DNA of 33,243 nt from assembly GCA_046760905.1 (NCBI GenBank), contig JBHIFB010000017.1, forward strand, positions 1 through 33,243. Reading direction: 5' to 3'. The position numbers and the translations under genes were made by a program. The DNA comes from JBHIFB01 sp046760905. GTDB taxonomy: Bacteria; Gemmatimonadota; CAZMKB01. Under the pieces are notes generated by a model, which saw nothing but the letters and a program-made list of their open reading frames with translations, had not been told where the DNA came from and ran no database searches. Below, piece after piece: positions 24,870 through 33,122 of the stretch (its first letter is position 1; each line of letters opens with the position of its first letter).

Positions 24870-25883
24870 TCAGCCCATTTCAATCCCGTCTATCTCGGCG
24901 GCACATTCAGGGCACTTGCCATTTTTGACTCTGTTTTCCATCACCTCAAATCCCCATCTTTTCACAAGGAGAGTCTTACAGTTGTAGCACAGGGTGTTTT
25001 CACCTTCCTGGCCTGGCACATTCCCACAGTAGACATATCTTAATCCCGACTCATAGCCGATACGTTCAGCTGTTTTCATTTTCTCAAGGGTGGTCGGGTG
25101 TCTATCCGTCATTCTGTAGTCGGGATGGAATCTTGTTACGTGCCATGGGATCTCTACACCTACAGCTGCTATAAATTCGGCTATCTCCCTGAGCTCATCT
25201 TCGTCATCGTTGAGCCCGGGAACGATCAGCGTTGTCACTTCAACCCACATATCATACTCTTTCATCAATTTAATGGTTTCAAGCACCGGATGTAGTCTGC
25301 CGCCGATCACTTTCTTGTAAGTTTCGTCTTTGAACGATTTCAGATCCACATTGGCACCGTGAAGGTATGGTCGAATCTTCTCGAGTGTTTCGGCAGTCAT
25401 GAAACCATTCGTGACAAAGTTGTTCTTAATGCCTTCCTCGCTTGCGAGTTTCGCGGTGTCGTATGCAAGCTCGAAGAAGACCGTTGGCTCGGTATATGTA
25501 TAGGAAATGCTCCTGCAGTTGTATCGTTTTGCCACCTCGACCAGCTCTTCTGCTGACATCTTTGTTCCGTAAATCGCCCCACCGTTTCTCACGATCTGAG
25601 AAATGCTCGAGTTCTGGCAGAAATCACACTTGAAATTGCAACCCACGGTGGCGATTGAAAAAGCCCTCGAGCCGGGGATGAAGTGGAAAAGCGGTTTCTT
25701 CTCTATGGGATCTACATTTGCAGATGATATTTTATCATACACCAAACTGTAAAGGGATCCTCCCCTGTTTTCCCTCACCAAACATACACCTTTCTTTCCT
25801 GCTGATATCTTGCATCTGTGTGCACAGAGGTTGCATCTTACCTTCCCATCCTCGAGTTTTTCATATAGCATTGCCTCTTTCAT
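24870..25883 (-). CDS. amrS: AmrS-type radical SAM enzyme of the AmmeMemoRadiSam system
   Basis: The 337-residue product has the radical SAM cluster motif CNFKCDFC (C82, C86, C89). It has a Cys-rich N-terminal segment (C17, C20, C24, C34) and a C-terminal zinc-ribbon-like part (C299, C302, C324, C327). KPLFHFIPGSRAFSIATVGC is typical of the AmmeMemoRadiSam radical SAM family, formerly called PflA-like. The substrate is uncertain. The usual partners, an AMMECR1-domain and a MEMO-domain protein, are not in this window. It follows porB by six bases with a GAGG site four bases before its ATG, so it is probably cotranscribed with the por genes. It is not a glycyl-radical activase as far as can be judged, since no glycyl-radical enzyme lies nearby. 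Confidence 0.88.
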   Translation of the reverse strand: MKEAMLYEKLEDGKVRCNLCAHRCKISAGKKGVCLVRENRGGSLYSLVYDKISSANVDPIEKKPLFHFIPGSRAFSIATVGCNFKCDFCQNSSISQIVRNGGAIYGTKMSAEELVEVAKRYNCRSISYTYTEPTVFFELAYDTAKLASEEGIKNNFVTNGFMTAETLEKIRPYLHGANVDLKSFKDETYKKVIGGRLHPVLETIKLMKEYDMWVEVTTLIVPGLNDDEDELREIAEFIAAVGVEIPWHVTRFHPDYRMTDRHPTTLEKMKTAERIGYESGLRYVYCGNVPGQEGENTLCYNCKTLLVKRWGFEVMENRVKNGKCPECAAEIDGIEMG

Positions 25884-25889
25884 CTTTCC

Positions 25890-26846
25890 TCAACCGTCTT
25901 CATCTCCCCGTTTTTCCATTTCCCAGTCAAATATTCCTTTACGGGCCGGGACACTGCCAGAGTCCTTGGCCTTTTTGTATACCCTGTTCCATTCCAGATC
26001 AACTCTCTTCTGTATGAACTCGATCTGCTCATTTGTCAGGTGCTTGAATCGGCCCTGGTTTTTTATGTATGCCTCTATAGGAAGTTCTCTGGCCGGAATG
26101 TAGTTCAACCGGTATCGGACACCTTCTTCTACTTCGTAAAGAGGAAAAGCTCTGGTGAGTACCGCGAGGTGGGTGAGCGTTACAGACATATCACTCGCTG
26201 CCCTCCAGCCAGGAGGACACGGCGAAAGTATGTGAATGAATCTGGTACCTCGTATAGCCCTGGCCTTCTTGACTTTCCTGACAAGATCCTCTGGAAACGC
26301 AACAGATGCGGTGGCCACATATGGAATCCAGTGAGCAGCAAGTATCTCGACGATCTGTTTTTTATGATTCTCCTTAGGGAACTCTTCAGGCGTCGTTGTC
26401 GTCCATGCCCCCCAGGGCGTCGCGCTGCTTCTCTGTATACCCGTGTTCATGTATGCTTCATTGTCGTAACAAACATATATTATATCTTCATTTCTCTCCG
26501 CGCATGCCGATAGCGCCTGTATCCCTATGTCGAATGTGCCTCCATCGCCTGCCCAGGCGACCACCGTCGTCTCTGTATCCCCTTTCATAGTGAGCGCAGC
26601 CCTTATTCCGGCAGCAGATGCTGCGGCCGTCTCAAAAGCTGTGTGATAAAGGGGGACTGTGAGGCAGGAGTGAGGCATGGGTCCATCGATCACAGACCAG
26701 CAGCATGCCGGAATCGTTAGAACGGTTTTGGGTCCAAGAGCTTTCAGGACAAACCGCATAGCTAGTGTGGCACCACACCCTGCACATGCGAGATGCCCGG
26801 ATCCCATGAGCTCATCGTCGGGAATATTGATTAAAGCCTGACTCAT
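25890..26846 (-). CDS. porB: Pyruvate:ferredoxin oxidoreductase beta subunit
   Basis: The 318-residue subunit binds thiamine diphosphate, with the GDGG motif at 100-103 (WAGDGGTFDIGIQAL) continuing to YDNEAYMNTG (127-136). C21 and C24 (CAGCG), C48 or C49, and C210 (SPCPPGW) fit the proximal [4Fe-4S] cluster of this enzyme class. The YDNEAYMNTG form and the overall match favour pyruvate over branched-chain or 2-oxoglutarate substrates. The substrate call is by family resemblance only. The ATG overlaps the porA stop as ATGA, which implies translational coupling. Confidence 0.93.
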   Translation of the reverse strand: MSQALINIPDDELMGSGHLACAGCGATLAMRFVLKALGPKTVLTIPACCWSVIDGPMPHSCLTVPLYHTAFETAAASAAGIRAALTMKGDTETTVVAWAGDGGTFDIGIQALSACAERNEDIIYVCYDNEAYMNTGIQRSSATPWGAWTTTTPEEFPKENHKKQIVEILAAHWIPYVATASVAFPEDLVRKVKKARAIRGTRFIHILSPCPPGWRAASDMSVTLTHLAVLTRAFPLYEVEEGVRYRLNYIPARELPIEAYIKNQGRFKHLTNEQIEFIQKRVDLEWNRVYKKAKDSGSVPARKGIFDWEMEKRGDEDG

Positions 26847-27997
26847 AACTTCGCTCCAATCCAGATGATATCGTCGGCAGGTTTTTCCTCTGCCATTGTG
26901 CGTTCTATTATGACTTCTATCACGTCAGGCGTGATGTCCCTGCCGCCCAGACCTGCAACATAACCGAATACATCCGGCCTCCCCTCCAGGCTACAAAGGG
27001 CAGCTTTCACTTCCTGACAGAATATCCCTCCTACACCGAAGCAGATGTCTCTATCCAGAACCGCCACCTTCGAGATACTGGATGCGATCCGCCTTAACTC
27101 CTGGAATGGAAACGGCCTGAACACCCGCATCTTGAGGAGGCCCACAGGAACACCTCTTGACCTCATGTCCTCCACAACAAGCCTCGCTGTACTCGTGGCC
27201 GTACCTGCGGTGATCAGAACAACTTCCGCATCATCCATCATGTACTGCTCGATGAGATCATAGTTTCTCCCGAATCGCTCCCCGAATTCACTGGCCACCT
27301 CCACTATCACATCCCGCGCCTCCTCCATCGACCGTTCCATCATATATCTGAGCTCCATGTAATAGTCAGCTGATGCGAGGCCGCCGAATGTGTGAGGATC
27401 TGCCGGATCTATTTTCCAATCTGGCTTCCATGGAGGAAGAAACTCATCGACTTTTTCCTGATCCGGTATATCAACGGGTTCGCAAGTGTGTGAGAGGAAA
27501 AAAGCATCGAGGTTGAGCATGGAGGGCATCCTCACCTTCTCGGAGATTTTGTAAGACATAAGCACAGTATCGAGAACCTCCTGATTGCTTTCACAGTAGT
27601 ATTGCATCCAGCCGGTATCCCTCTGGGAAAGGCTGTCAGTCTGATCGGCCCATATAGTCCACGGAGGTCCCATGGCTCTGTTTACATTAACCATCACTAT
27701 AGGCAACCTCCCACCTGCAGCCCAGTGTAACATCTCGTGCATCAGGGCAAGTCCGTGGGACGATGTGGCGGTGAAAGCACGCGCACCTGCTGCGGCAGCA
27801 CCTATGCAGCTTGCCATGGCCGAATGCTCAGATTCAACTTTTATAAAACGGGCCTTTAGTTCTCCTCTGGCGCACATCTCCGACAGGAGTTCGACAACAC
27901 TCGAGGAAGGTGTTATTGGATATGCCGCAATGACTTCCACTCTTGCCAGCTTAGCAGCGTATGATGCGGCATGAGTTCCCTCGATCACTTTTTCCAT
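26843..27997 (-). CDS. porA: Pyruvate:ferredoxin oxidoreductase alpha subunit
   Basis: The 384-residue product contains the pyrimidine-binding domain of the thiamine enzyme. AYPITPSSSVVELLSEM and KVESEHSAMASCIGAAAAGA are classic PorA stretches, and TATSSHGLALMHEML and NRAMGPPWTIWADQTD follow. Its C-terminal half carries the transketolase-C-like domain. The frame is open to 28036, but the ATG at 27997 has GGAGG seven bases upstream and sits right at the family's usual N-terminus, so I use it. It overlaps the end of the PorD-oxidoreductase fusion gene by 13 bases. With PorB, PorG and the fused PorD it makes acetyl-CoA, CO2 and reduced ferredoxin from pyruvate, or runs in reverse. Confidence 0.94.
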   Translation of the reverse strand: MEKVIEGTHAASYAAKLARVEVIAAYPITPSSSVVELLSEMCARGELKARFIKVESEHSAMASCIGAAAAGARAFTATSSHGLALMHEMLHWAAGGRLPIVMVNVNRAMGPPWTIWADQTDSLSQRDTGWMQYYCESNQEVLDTVLMSYKISEKVRMPSMLNLDAFFLSHTCEPVDIPDQEKVDEFLPPWKPDWKIDPADPHTFGGLASADYYMELRYMMERSMEEARDVIVEVASEFGERFGRNYDLIEQYMMDDAEVVLITAGTATSTARLVVEDMRSRGVPVGLLKMRVFRPFPFQELRRIASSISKVAVLDRDICFGVGGIFCQEVKAALCSLEGRPDVFGYVAGLGGRDITPDVIEVIIERTMAEEKPADDIIWIGAKL

Positions 27998-29667
27998 TTC
28001 ATCTCCTCCGTGAGGGACATGCAGTTTCTCGGGCACTCATGGACGCAAATTCCGCATCCCTTGCAGAAGTCATAGTTAATTTTATAACCCTTCTTCAATT
28101 TGCTGATCGCTACATCGGGGCAGAAGATGAGGCAGTTATCACACTCAGTGCAGACACCGCAGCTCATGCACCTGTTAGCCTCCCTGATGGAAGTTTCCGG
28201 TTCCATTGGAAGTTCACACTCATCGAAGGATCTCACAGCCAGATCAAGGGGAATCGTCTCCCGCCGAGGCCTCTCGGCTTCTCTGAAGTAAAGCAGGTTG
28301 AGTGTATCGAAGTGAACTACTTCCCTTTTCGATTTGGAGCCTCCGGGTGCTTTTCCCTGGAGTGAGGCACCGATCACAGCCGCGATCCTTTTGCCGTCTC
28401 CAATCACATCGGCGACGGTCCTGGGATTGGTTGCCATGGCATCACCACCTACGAAGACCCTCTCATGGGTTGTCTTTCCTCTCTGGTCACAGACGGGCGT
28501 ACCATCCTCACCCTTAAGGGAATCCGGTAGGAAATCGAAGGAGGCGACTGAATCCACACTGGCAATGACGCCTTCTACTTCAACCATAAAGCGAGAACCC
28601 TCTACAGGGACCCTCTTCCTTCTCCCCGAAGAATCAGGCTTTCCATAGGTCACATCCATACACTCGATCCGCCTGACCTTTCCGTCTTCACCGACGAATC
28701 TCCTCAACTCGGTTAACGGTCTCAATTCGACACCCTCTGCGATCGCATCCTCCACCTCGAGAGGTGAGGCGGTTATATCATTTTTGCTCTTCTCGCAAAT
28801 TAGCATCACCTTCTTCCCCATCCTTACGAGTGTCCTCGCGGCATCTATGGCAGCATTGTCACCACCTATCACCGCGACTTTCCTGCCGAGGTTAGTCTTA
28901 CCACCGCTGTTTGCCATCATCAGTAATCTGCTGGCGGTGTAAGTGCCTTTCAAGTCTTCGCCCTCTATTCCGAGCGGCTTTTCCTCCCATGCACCGGTCG
29001 AGACAAAAACAGCATCATAGGAGAGCAGTTCCTCGAAGCTTTTCTCCTTGCCCACCCTCACAGACGTGTGTATCTTGACACCCGCTTTCAGGATAAGTTT
29101 AATCTCATCATCAAGAACATTCACCGGCAACTTGAAGGACGGAACCCTGTAGCGAACTGTTCCACCGGGCTCACCCATCGCCTCGAACACATCGACTTCA
29201 TAACCCGCCAGTCTCAGGTGGAAGGAACACGTTAAACCGGCAGGGCCCGCTCCGACGACTGCAACCCGTTTCCCCTTTTCGAGGATCACCGGTTCGAATT
29301 TCCCCCGAGCTCTCCCGTAATCACCCACATATCTCTCGAGAGCACGTATCGCGATAGGTTCATCGAAGAGGCGTCTGTTGCATGCCGCTTCACAGGGATA
29401 GTGGCATATCCTGCCGCAGACCGAAGGAAAAGGATTGTCCTTGATGATCGTGGTCCATGCTTTATTAGTATCGTCCCCGACGAGTTCCCTGAGATACCTG
29501 GGAATCTTCTCACCGGCCGGACAAGCAGGAATGCAGGGAGCGGTTTTGTACTGGTACACAGGCCTCATGTATCGCCAGCTCCCCGTCTTGTTCCAGTCCA
29601 TGCTGCTCAGGGATACAGCCATGGGAGGCATCTCCGTCACGCTTTTAAAAACGATTTTCTCAGCCAT
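27985..29667 (-). CDS. GltD/NfnB-like FAD-NAD(P)H oxidoreductase fused to a PorD ferredoxin domain
   Basis: The 560-residue product has three parts. Residues 25-110 have cysteines C45, C49, C84, C88, C92 and C96 in the pattern of the GltD-type Fe-S domain. Residues 132-435 are a two-dinucleotide-fold oxidoreductase with an FAD site VVGAGPAG (137-144) and an NAD(P) site around VIGGDNAAIDAA (266-277). Residues 480-560 are a ferredoxin domain with six closely spaced cysteines (C500-C516) and C535, C538, C541, C545 in DFCKGCGICVHECPRN, as in PorD. No separate porD exists in the operon, so this gene supplies it. Where GltD proteins usually have an Arg pair after the second nucleotide fold, this one has CEKSK, which may favour NAD(H) over NADP(H). 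The fusion could pass electrons between pyruvate oxidation and NAD(P)H. Confidence 0.85.
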   Translation of the reverse strand: MAEKIVFKSVTEMPPMAVSLSSMDWNKTGSWRYMRPVYQYKTAPCIPACPAGEKIPRYLRELVGDDTNKAWTTIIKDNPFPSVCGRICHYPCEAACNRRLFDEPIAIRALERYVGDYGRARGKFEPVILEKGKRVAVVGAGPAGLTCSFHLRLAGYEVDVFEAMGEPGGTVRYRVPSFKLPVNVLDDEIKLILKAGVKIHTSVRVGKEKSFEELLSYDAVFVSTGAWEEKPLGIEGEDLKGTYTASRLLMMANSGGKTNLGRKVAVIGGDNAAIDAARTLVRMGKKVMLICEKSKNDITASPLEVEDAIAEGVELRPLTELRRFVGEDGKVRRIECMDVTYGKPDSSGRRKRVPVEGSRFMVEVEGVIASVDSVASFDFLPDSLKGEDGTPVCDQRGKTTHERVFVGGDAMATNPRTVADVIGDGKRIAAVIGASLQGKAPGGSKSKREVVHFDTLNLLYFREAERPRRETIPLDLAVRSFDECELPMEPETSIREANRCMSCGVCTECDNCLIFCPDVAISKLKKGYKINYDFCKGCGICVHECPRNCMSLTEEMKWKK

Positions 29668-29677
29668 TACCCAATCC

Positions 29678-30226
29678 TCAAATTACAACCCTCTCATAAG
29701 CAATCTTCGCGGCTTCGGCGTTCTGCTCTTTTTTCACAGGGACGCCTTCAAGTATTGCTTGCTGTATGGATTCGAGAGTCACGATACCTGTCACCTTCGA
29801 CAGTGCACCAAGAATAGCTGTGTTGATAATTGGAGCTGTCTTGCTGCCCAAGCCTCTCTCGTATGCTATCCTGTTGGCATCAACTGTCGCCACCCTGTAT
29901 CTATCGGCAAGCTCGAAAAAAGACGGTTCCTGCTCACTGTTTATAAGGACAGAACCTCCCTCCTTCAATCCCGAAGTCACATCTATGCTCAAAAGCAAAG
30001 TGGGGTCCAGTACCACAATATGCCCCGGTTCGTATATTTCACATCTGAGGTTCACATACTTCTCGTCTATTCTGGTGAAAGCCAAAACCGGCGCCCCTCT
30101 TCGTTCGACACCGAATGCGGGGAAAGACTGGGCATACATGCCATCTTTGTGAGCTGCCGCCGCAAGAATTTTGCTGGCTATCACTGAGCCCTGGCCTCCC
30201 CTTCCATGTATCCGGATCTCTATCAT
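29678..30226 (-). CDS. porG: Pyruvate:ferredoxin oxidoreductase gamma subunit
   Basis: Starting at the ATG at 30226 gives 182 residues. The N-terminus IRIHGRGGQGSVIASKILAA is the signature of the gamma domain of 2-oxoacid:ferredoxin oxidoreductases, which contacts coenzyme A. FPAFGVERRGAPVLAF follows. A TTG four codons earlier (30238) is in frame, but GGGGAG four bases before the ATG makes the ATG the better choice. It lies 10 bases ahead of the fused PorD gene and 18 bases after nadA. Confidence 0.93.
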   Translation of the reverse strand: MIEIRIHGRGGQGSVIASKILAAAAHKDGMYAQSFPAFGVERRGAPVLAFTRIDEKYVNLRCEIYEPGHIVVLDPTLLLSIDVTSGLKEGGSVLINSEQEPSFFELADRYRVATVDANRIAYERGLGSKTAPIINTAILGALSKVTGIVTLESIQQAILEGVPVKKEQNAEAAKIAYERVVI

Positions 30227-30244
30227 GCTTCTCCCCAATTCAAG

Positions 30245-31336
30245 TTAAGTTAATCGAAGCATTCGTTCAAGCGCTGCCTTCGAATATCGTTTTACATCAT
30301 CATCCACTTTGATGACGTTCACTTTCCCCAGAAAATCCAGTGCATACAACAGATCATCTAGCCCGATCTTGTACATGTTAGGGCATAGGGAACGCGATAA
30401 TTCATACACGGTCTTATCAGGATTCTCTTCAGCGAGTCTTTTAACAAGATGTATCTCTGTTCCTATGACTATCCTTGAACCGGAGGGAGCGTTTTGGACG
30501 AAATTCACAATGAAACTTGTTGATCCGGATGCATCGGCAAGCCTGACGATTTCCTCCTTGCATTCGGGGTGCACTATTATCTTAGCATCCGGATCGTCTT
30601 GACGGATTTTCCTCACATGCTCAGGCACAAACCATGTGTGTACATGGCAGTAACCATTCCACAAGACAACCCTGGCCCTGCGAATGCTCTCGGGAGTGTT
30701 CCCGCCATTCTCGATGTTCGGATCCCAGACGATCACATCCTCACCTTGAAAGCCTCTGCTCCTCGTGGTATTTCTGCCGAGATGCTCGTCGGGGAAAAAG
30801 AAAACTTTGGATGCGTTTTTCACAGCCCAATCGAATACGACAGCGGCATTGGTAGACGTGCACACCGACCCTTCGTTTCTGCCGGTGAATGCCTTGAGTT
30901 CTGCGTCAGAGTTCACATACGTGACAGGTAAAATAGTCTCTCCGGGGCATATCTTCCGAAGAGTTGCCCAGGCCTCCTGGACCTGATCAATACGTGCCGA
31001 ATCGGCGAGTGGGCAACCTGCGTCGAGATCGGGAAGGATGACCGTCTGATTGGAATCAGAGAGTATACTCGCACTCTCCGCCATAAAATGTACCCCACAG
31101 AAAACGATGAACCTTGCCGTTTTATTAACCGAGGAGAGCCTTGCGAGCTCGAGGGAGTCACCGATATGATCTGCGAACTGCACTATCTCAGGCTTCTGAT
31201 AGTGATGCACGAGGATGACGATTTCATTTTCCAGAGACCGCTTTTTTTCATGGATCCTTTCTATCAGTAGGGATTCGTCCATGCACTTGTACTTCTCGAA
31301 TCCTGACTTCACTTTCAACGAATTGACGCTTTTCAA
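30245..31336 (-). CDS. nadA: Quinolinate synthase
   Basis: The 363-residue enzyme condenses iminoaspartate with dihydroxyacetone phosphate to quinolinate, in de novo NAD synthesis. Its [4Fe-4S] ligands are probably C108 (DAGCPLAD), C230 (NGYCHVHTWF) and C318 (SLCPNM), the spacing seen in Bacillus-type NadA. LVHHYQKPEIVQFADHIGDS, FCGVHFMAESA and VTYVNSDAELKAF are all typical. The start at 31336 is a TTG with AGAGG eight bases upstream. An ATG 18 codons on (31282) is the alternative. nadB and nadC are not in the window. It sits between apgM and porG on the same strand. Confidence 0.95.
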   Translation of the reverse strand: MKSVNSLKVKSGFEKYKCMDESLLIERIHEKKRSLENEIVILVHHYQKPEIVQFADHIGDSLELARLSSVNKTARFIVFCGVHFMAESASILSDSNQTVILPDLDAGCPLADSARIDQVQEAWATLRKICPGETILPVTYVNSDAELKAFTGRNEGSVCTSTNAAVVFDWAVKNASKVFFFPDEHLGRNTTRSRGFQGEDVIVWDPNIENGGNTPESIRRARVVLWNGYCHVHTWFVPEHVRKIRQDDPDAKIIVHPECKEEIVRLADASGSTSFIVNFVQNAPSGSRIVIGTEIHLVKRLAEENPDKTVYELSRSLCPNMYKIGLDDLLYALDFLGKVNVIKVDDDVKRYSKAALERMLRLT

Positions 31337-31344
31337 AGTAAATA

Positions 31345-31379
31345 CCTCTATCGAGGCTACCTCCTTCCACCCGGAAGGA
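31345..31379 (-). promoter_or_regulatory. Two hairpins and a perfect Shine-Dalgarno in the nadA leader
   Basis: On the minus strand the first hairpin is TCCTTCC-GGGT-GGAAGGA (plus 31362-31379), a perfect seven-base stem with a four-base loop. The second is CCTC-GATA-GAGG (31345-31356). The first stem overlaps AAGGAGGT (31359-31366), a perfect Shine-Dalgarno sequence, and could mask it. The second covers the AGAGG closest to the TTG start. The arrangement suggests translational control of nadA, but this is a reading of base pairing only. Confidence 0.4.
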
Positions 31380-31420
31380 ATTAACAGGACATGGGCAGGC
31401 TGAGAACCAGAAGGCGGTAC

Positions 31421-32686
31421 TCAGGAGATTCTCACTTTTTCCATCAGAAGAGGCATGAGCTCATTGCCCATTAGTTCACCCAGGCTTCCGTGGCTTGAAG
31501 CAGTTTCACCGAAGCATTCAGTCCCGTCGGGATCGATACCGGACCCTGAGAGAACGAGCGGAACGGGATGAGAGGTATGGGATTTCTGCAACGATGAGGT
31601 TGCATGATCTGCAGTGATCACGACAAGCGTCTCACTAAGATTCACATCCGGGATGAGTTTCCCAAAAAAGAAATCGTCTATGTCCTCTATCACCCTGACT
31701 TTTTCATGGAAGTCTCCGTCATGGGCGGGAATATCAGGTCCCTTGATGTGAACATAGAGCCCATCGAAGTTTCCCATTGTTTCCAGCACCTTCTCTGCGA
31801 GCAGAGAATAATCCCTTCCCCTCTGCCCCGTAAGCTCACCCACTTCTATTATATCCATCCCTGTCAAGAGGGCGATTCCGCGCTCTACCGGCATCTCGAC
31901 GAAACAGCCTAACCTTGCATCATATAGATCCGCTATTGTTTTAAATTGAGGCAGGCCGGTACCGGCATCACGCGTTAGGATTATATTTGCAGCGAGTTCG
32001 CCTCTTCTGACTCTTTCATCATTTATCTCAGATTTTGCGAGTACTCTGTGACTCTTCTCGATGAACTCGTTGGTCACGGACGCCGAAACAAGCGTCGACT
32101 CGTCCTCCTCATGCCCCTCCAGAGGCTTGCATTCTTTCACGAATTCTTCGAACACCTTCAAGGCAACACCGATAAGCCCATCCCGCCCATACGCAGGATC
32201 GGTATTCGTTACCCAGGGAGACAGCTCACCGGCTTTGGGATAGAACACAAGTACCCCCCTGTGACCGACGGTGCTTTTGAACGAGAAAAGAGCCCTGTCC
32301 CCATCGAGGATAACCTTATTGTTGATTTCGTTTTCGAGAAGGAAGGCTTCCTCGGTTTTCAGAGTTCTTCCCACCCTTCTGTCCACTATTCTCATCCCCT
32401 CACCGACGGTTGCAAAGTTCACACGGTAAGCCAGATCTCCGCTTCCAACTTCGAGACCTGCGGCGTGTGCTTCGAGGGGCCCCCTTCCCGTATAGGTTTC
32501 TGGAGAATAACCCAGAATACTTATTACCGCGATGTCCGATTCCGGTGCAATACCCTTTCCAACCGTATAGAGCAGACCGCTGCATCCTCCTCTGGCCAGT
32601 TCATCCATAACGGGGGTTTGCGCGAATTCGAGAGGCGTTTGATTTCGCAATTTAGGTATGGGTTCATCACCGAGACCATCGAGCAC
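31421..32686 (-). CDS. apgM: 2,3-bisphosphoglycerate-independent phosphoglycerate mutase, archaeal type
   Basis: The product of about 421 residues interconverts 3- and 2-phosphoglycerate. It belongs to the alkaline-phosphatase superfamily. The metal-binding start VLDGLGDEPIP, the catalytic Ser in GIAPESDIAVISILGY and the metal ligands in VITADHATSSLQKSHTSHPV are present. The first normal start codon is a GTG at 32686, but it falls inside the first beta strand. In-frame codons before it encode SNRRILYI, the usual family N-terminus, back to a CTG at 32713 with GGAGG five bases ahead. The true start may therefore be that CTG. The gene follows iscU directly. ApgM is common in archaea but also scattered through bacteria. 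Confidence 0.93.
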   Translation of the reverse strand: MLDGLGDEPIPKLRNQTPLEFAQTPVMDELARGGCSGLLYTVGKGIAPESDIAVISILGYSPETYTGRGPLEAHAAGLEVGSGDLAYRVNFATVGEGMRIVDRRVGRTLKTEEAFLLENEINNKVILDGDRALFSFKSTVGHRGVLVFYPKAGELSPWVTNTDPAYGRDGLIGVALKVFEEFVKECKPLEGHEEDESTLVSASVTNEFIEKSHRVLAKSEINDERVRRGELAANIILTRDAGTGLPQFKTIADLYDARLGCFVEMPVERGIALLTGMDIIEVGELTGQRGRDYSLLAEKVLETMGNFDGLYVHIKGPDIPAHDGDFHEKVRVIEDIDDFFFGKLIPDVNLSETLVVITADHATSSLQKSHTSHPVPLVLSGSGIDPDGTECFGETASSHGSLGELMGNELMPLLMEKVRIS

Positions 32687-32705
32687 GATATAGAGGATCC
32701 TTCGA

Positions 32706-33104
32706 TTACTCAGTTTCTCCTCCCCCCTTTTTTCTGTATTCCTCTATCGCGGCTTTCAATGCATCCTCGGCAAGCACTGAACAGTGCATCTTTATCTTCG
32801 GAAGACCACCCAGTGCCTCGGCAACAGTCCTATTACTGATTGTGAGTGCTTCATCTATGGTCTTCCCTTTCACTAGCTCCGTGACCATCGAGCTCGTTGC
32901 TATCGCAGCCCCACACCCGAAGGTTTTGAACTTCACATCGACTATTCTGTCATCCTTCACCTTGATCGTAAGTTTCATCACATCCCCACACGCCGGATTG
33001 CCTACCACCCCCGTACCATCCGGGTCTTCAATCTCTCCCACGTTCCTGGGATTCATATAATGTTCCATCACCTCTGGCGAATAATCCTTGAGGTTGTAAT
33101 CCAT
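32706..33104 (-). CDS. iscU: IscU-type iron-sulfur cluster scaffold
   Basis: The 132-residue product has the three scaffold cysteines C39 (NPACGD, with D41), C64 (FGCGAAIA) and C108 (KMHCSVLA). The LPKIK stretch (101-105) resembles the HscA-recognition LPPVK motif of E. coli IscU. It assembles [2Fe-2S] and [4Fe-4S] clusters for transfer to apoproteins. No IscS, HscAB or IscA gene adjoins it, although a cysteine desulfurase could lie outside the window. The ATG has AAGGAG six bases upstream. It is the first gene of a run towards apgM, nadA and the por genes, nearly all of which except apgM encode Fe-S proteins. Confidence 0.95.
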   Translation of the reverse strand: MDYNLKDYSPEVMEHYMNPRNVGEIEDPDGTGVVGNPACGDVMKLTIKVKDDRIVDVKFKTFGCGAAIATSSMVTELVKGKTIDEALTISNRTVAEALGGLPKIKMHCSVLAEDALKAAIEEYRKKGGGETE

Positions 33105-33122
33105 TTGCTACTCCTTAGCGCC

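Noticed and set aside
29435..30187. 250-residue plus-strand frame over porG and its neighbour
   Set aside because: It lies antisense to two clear por-operon genes and has no family signature.
32048..32839. 263-residue plus-strand frame over apgM and iscU
   Set aside because: It is antisense to two strongly supported genes and shows no domain pattern.
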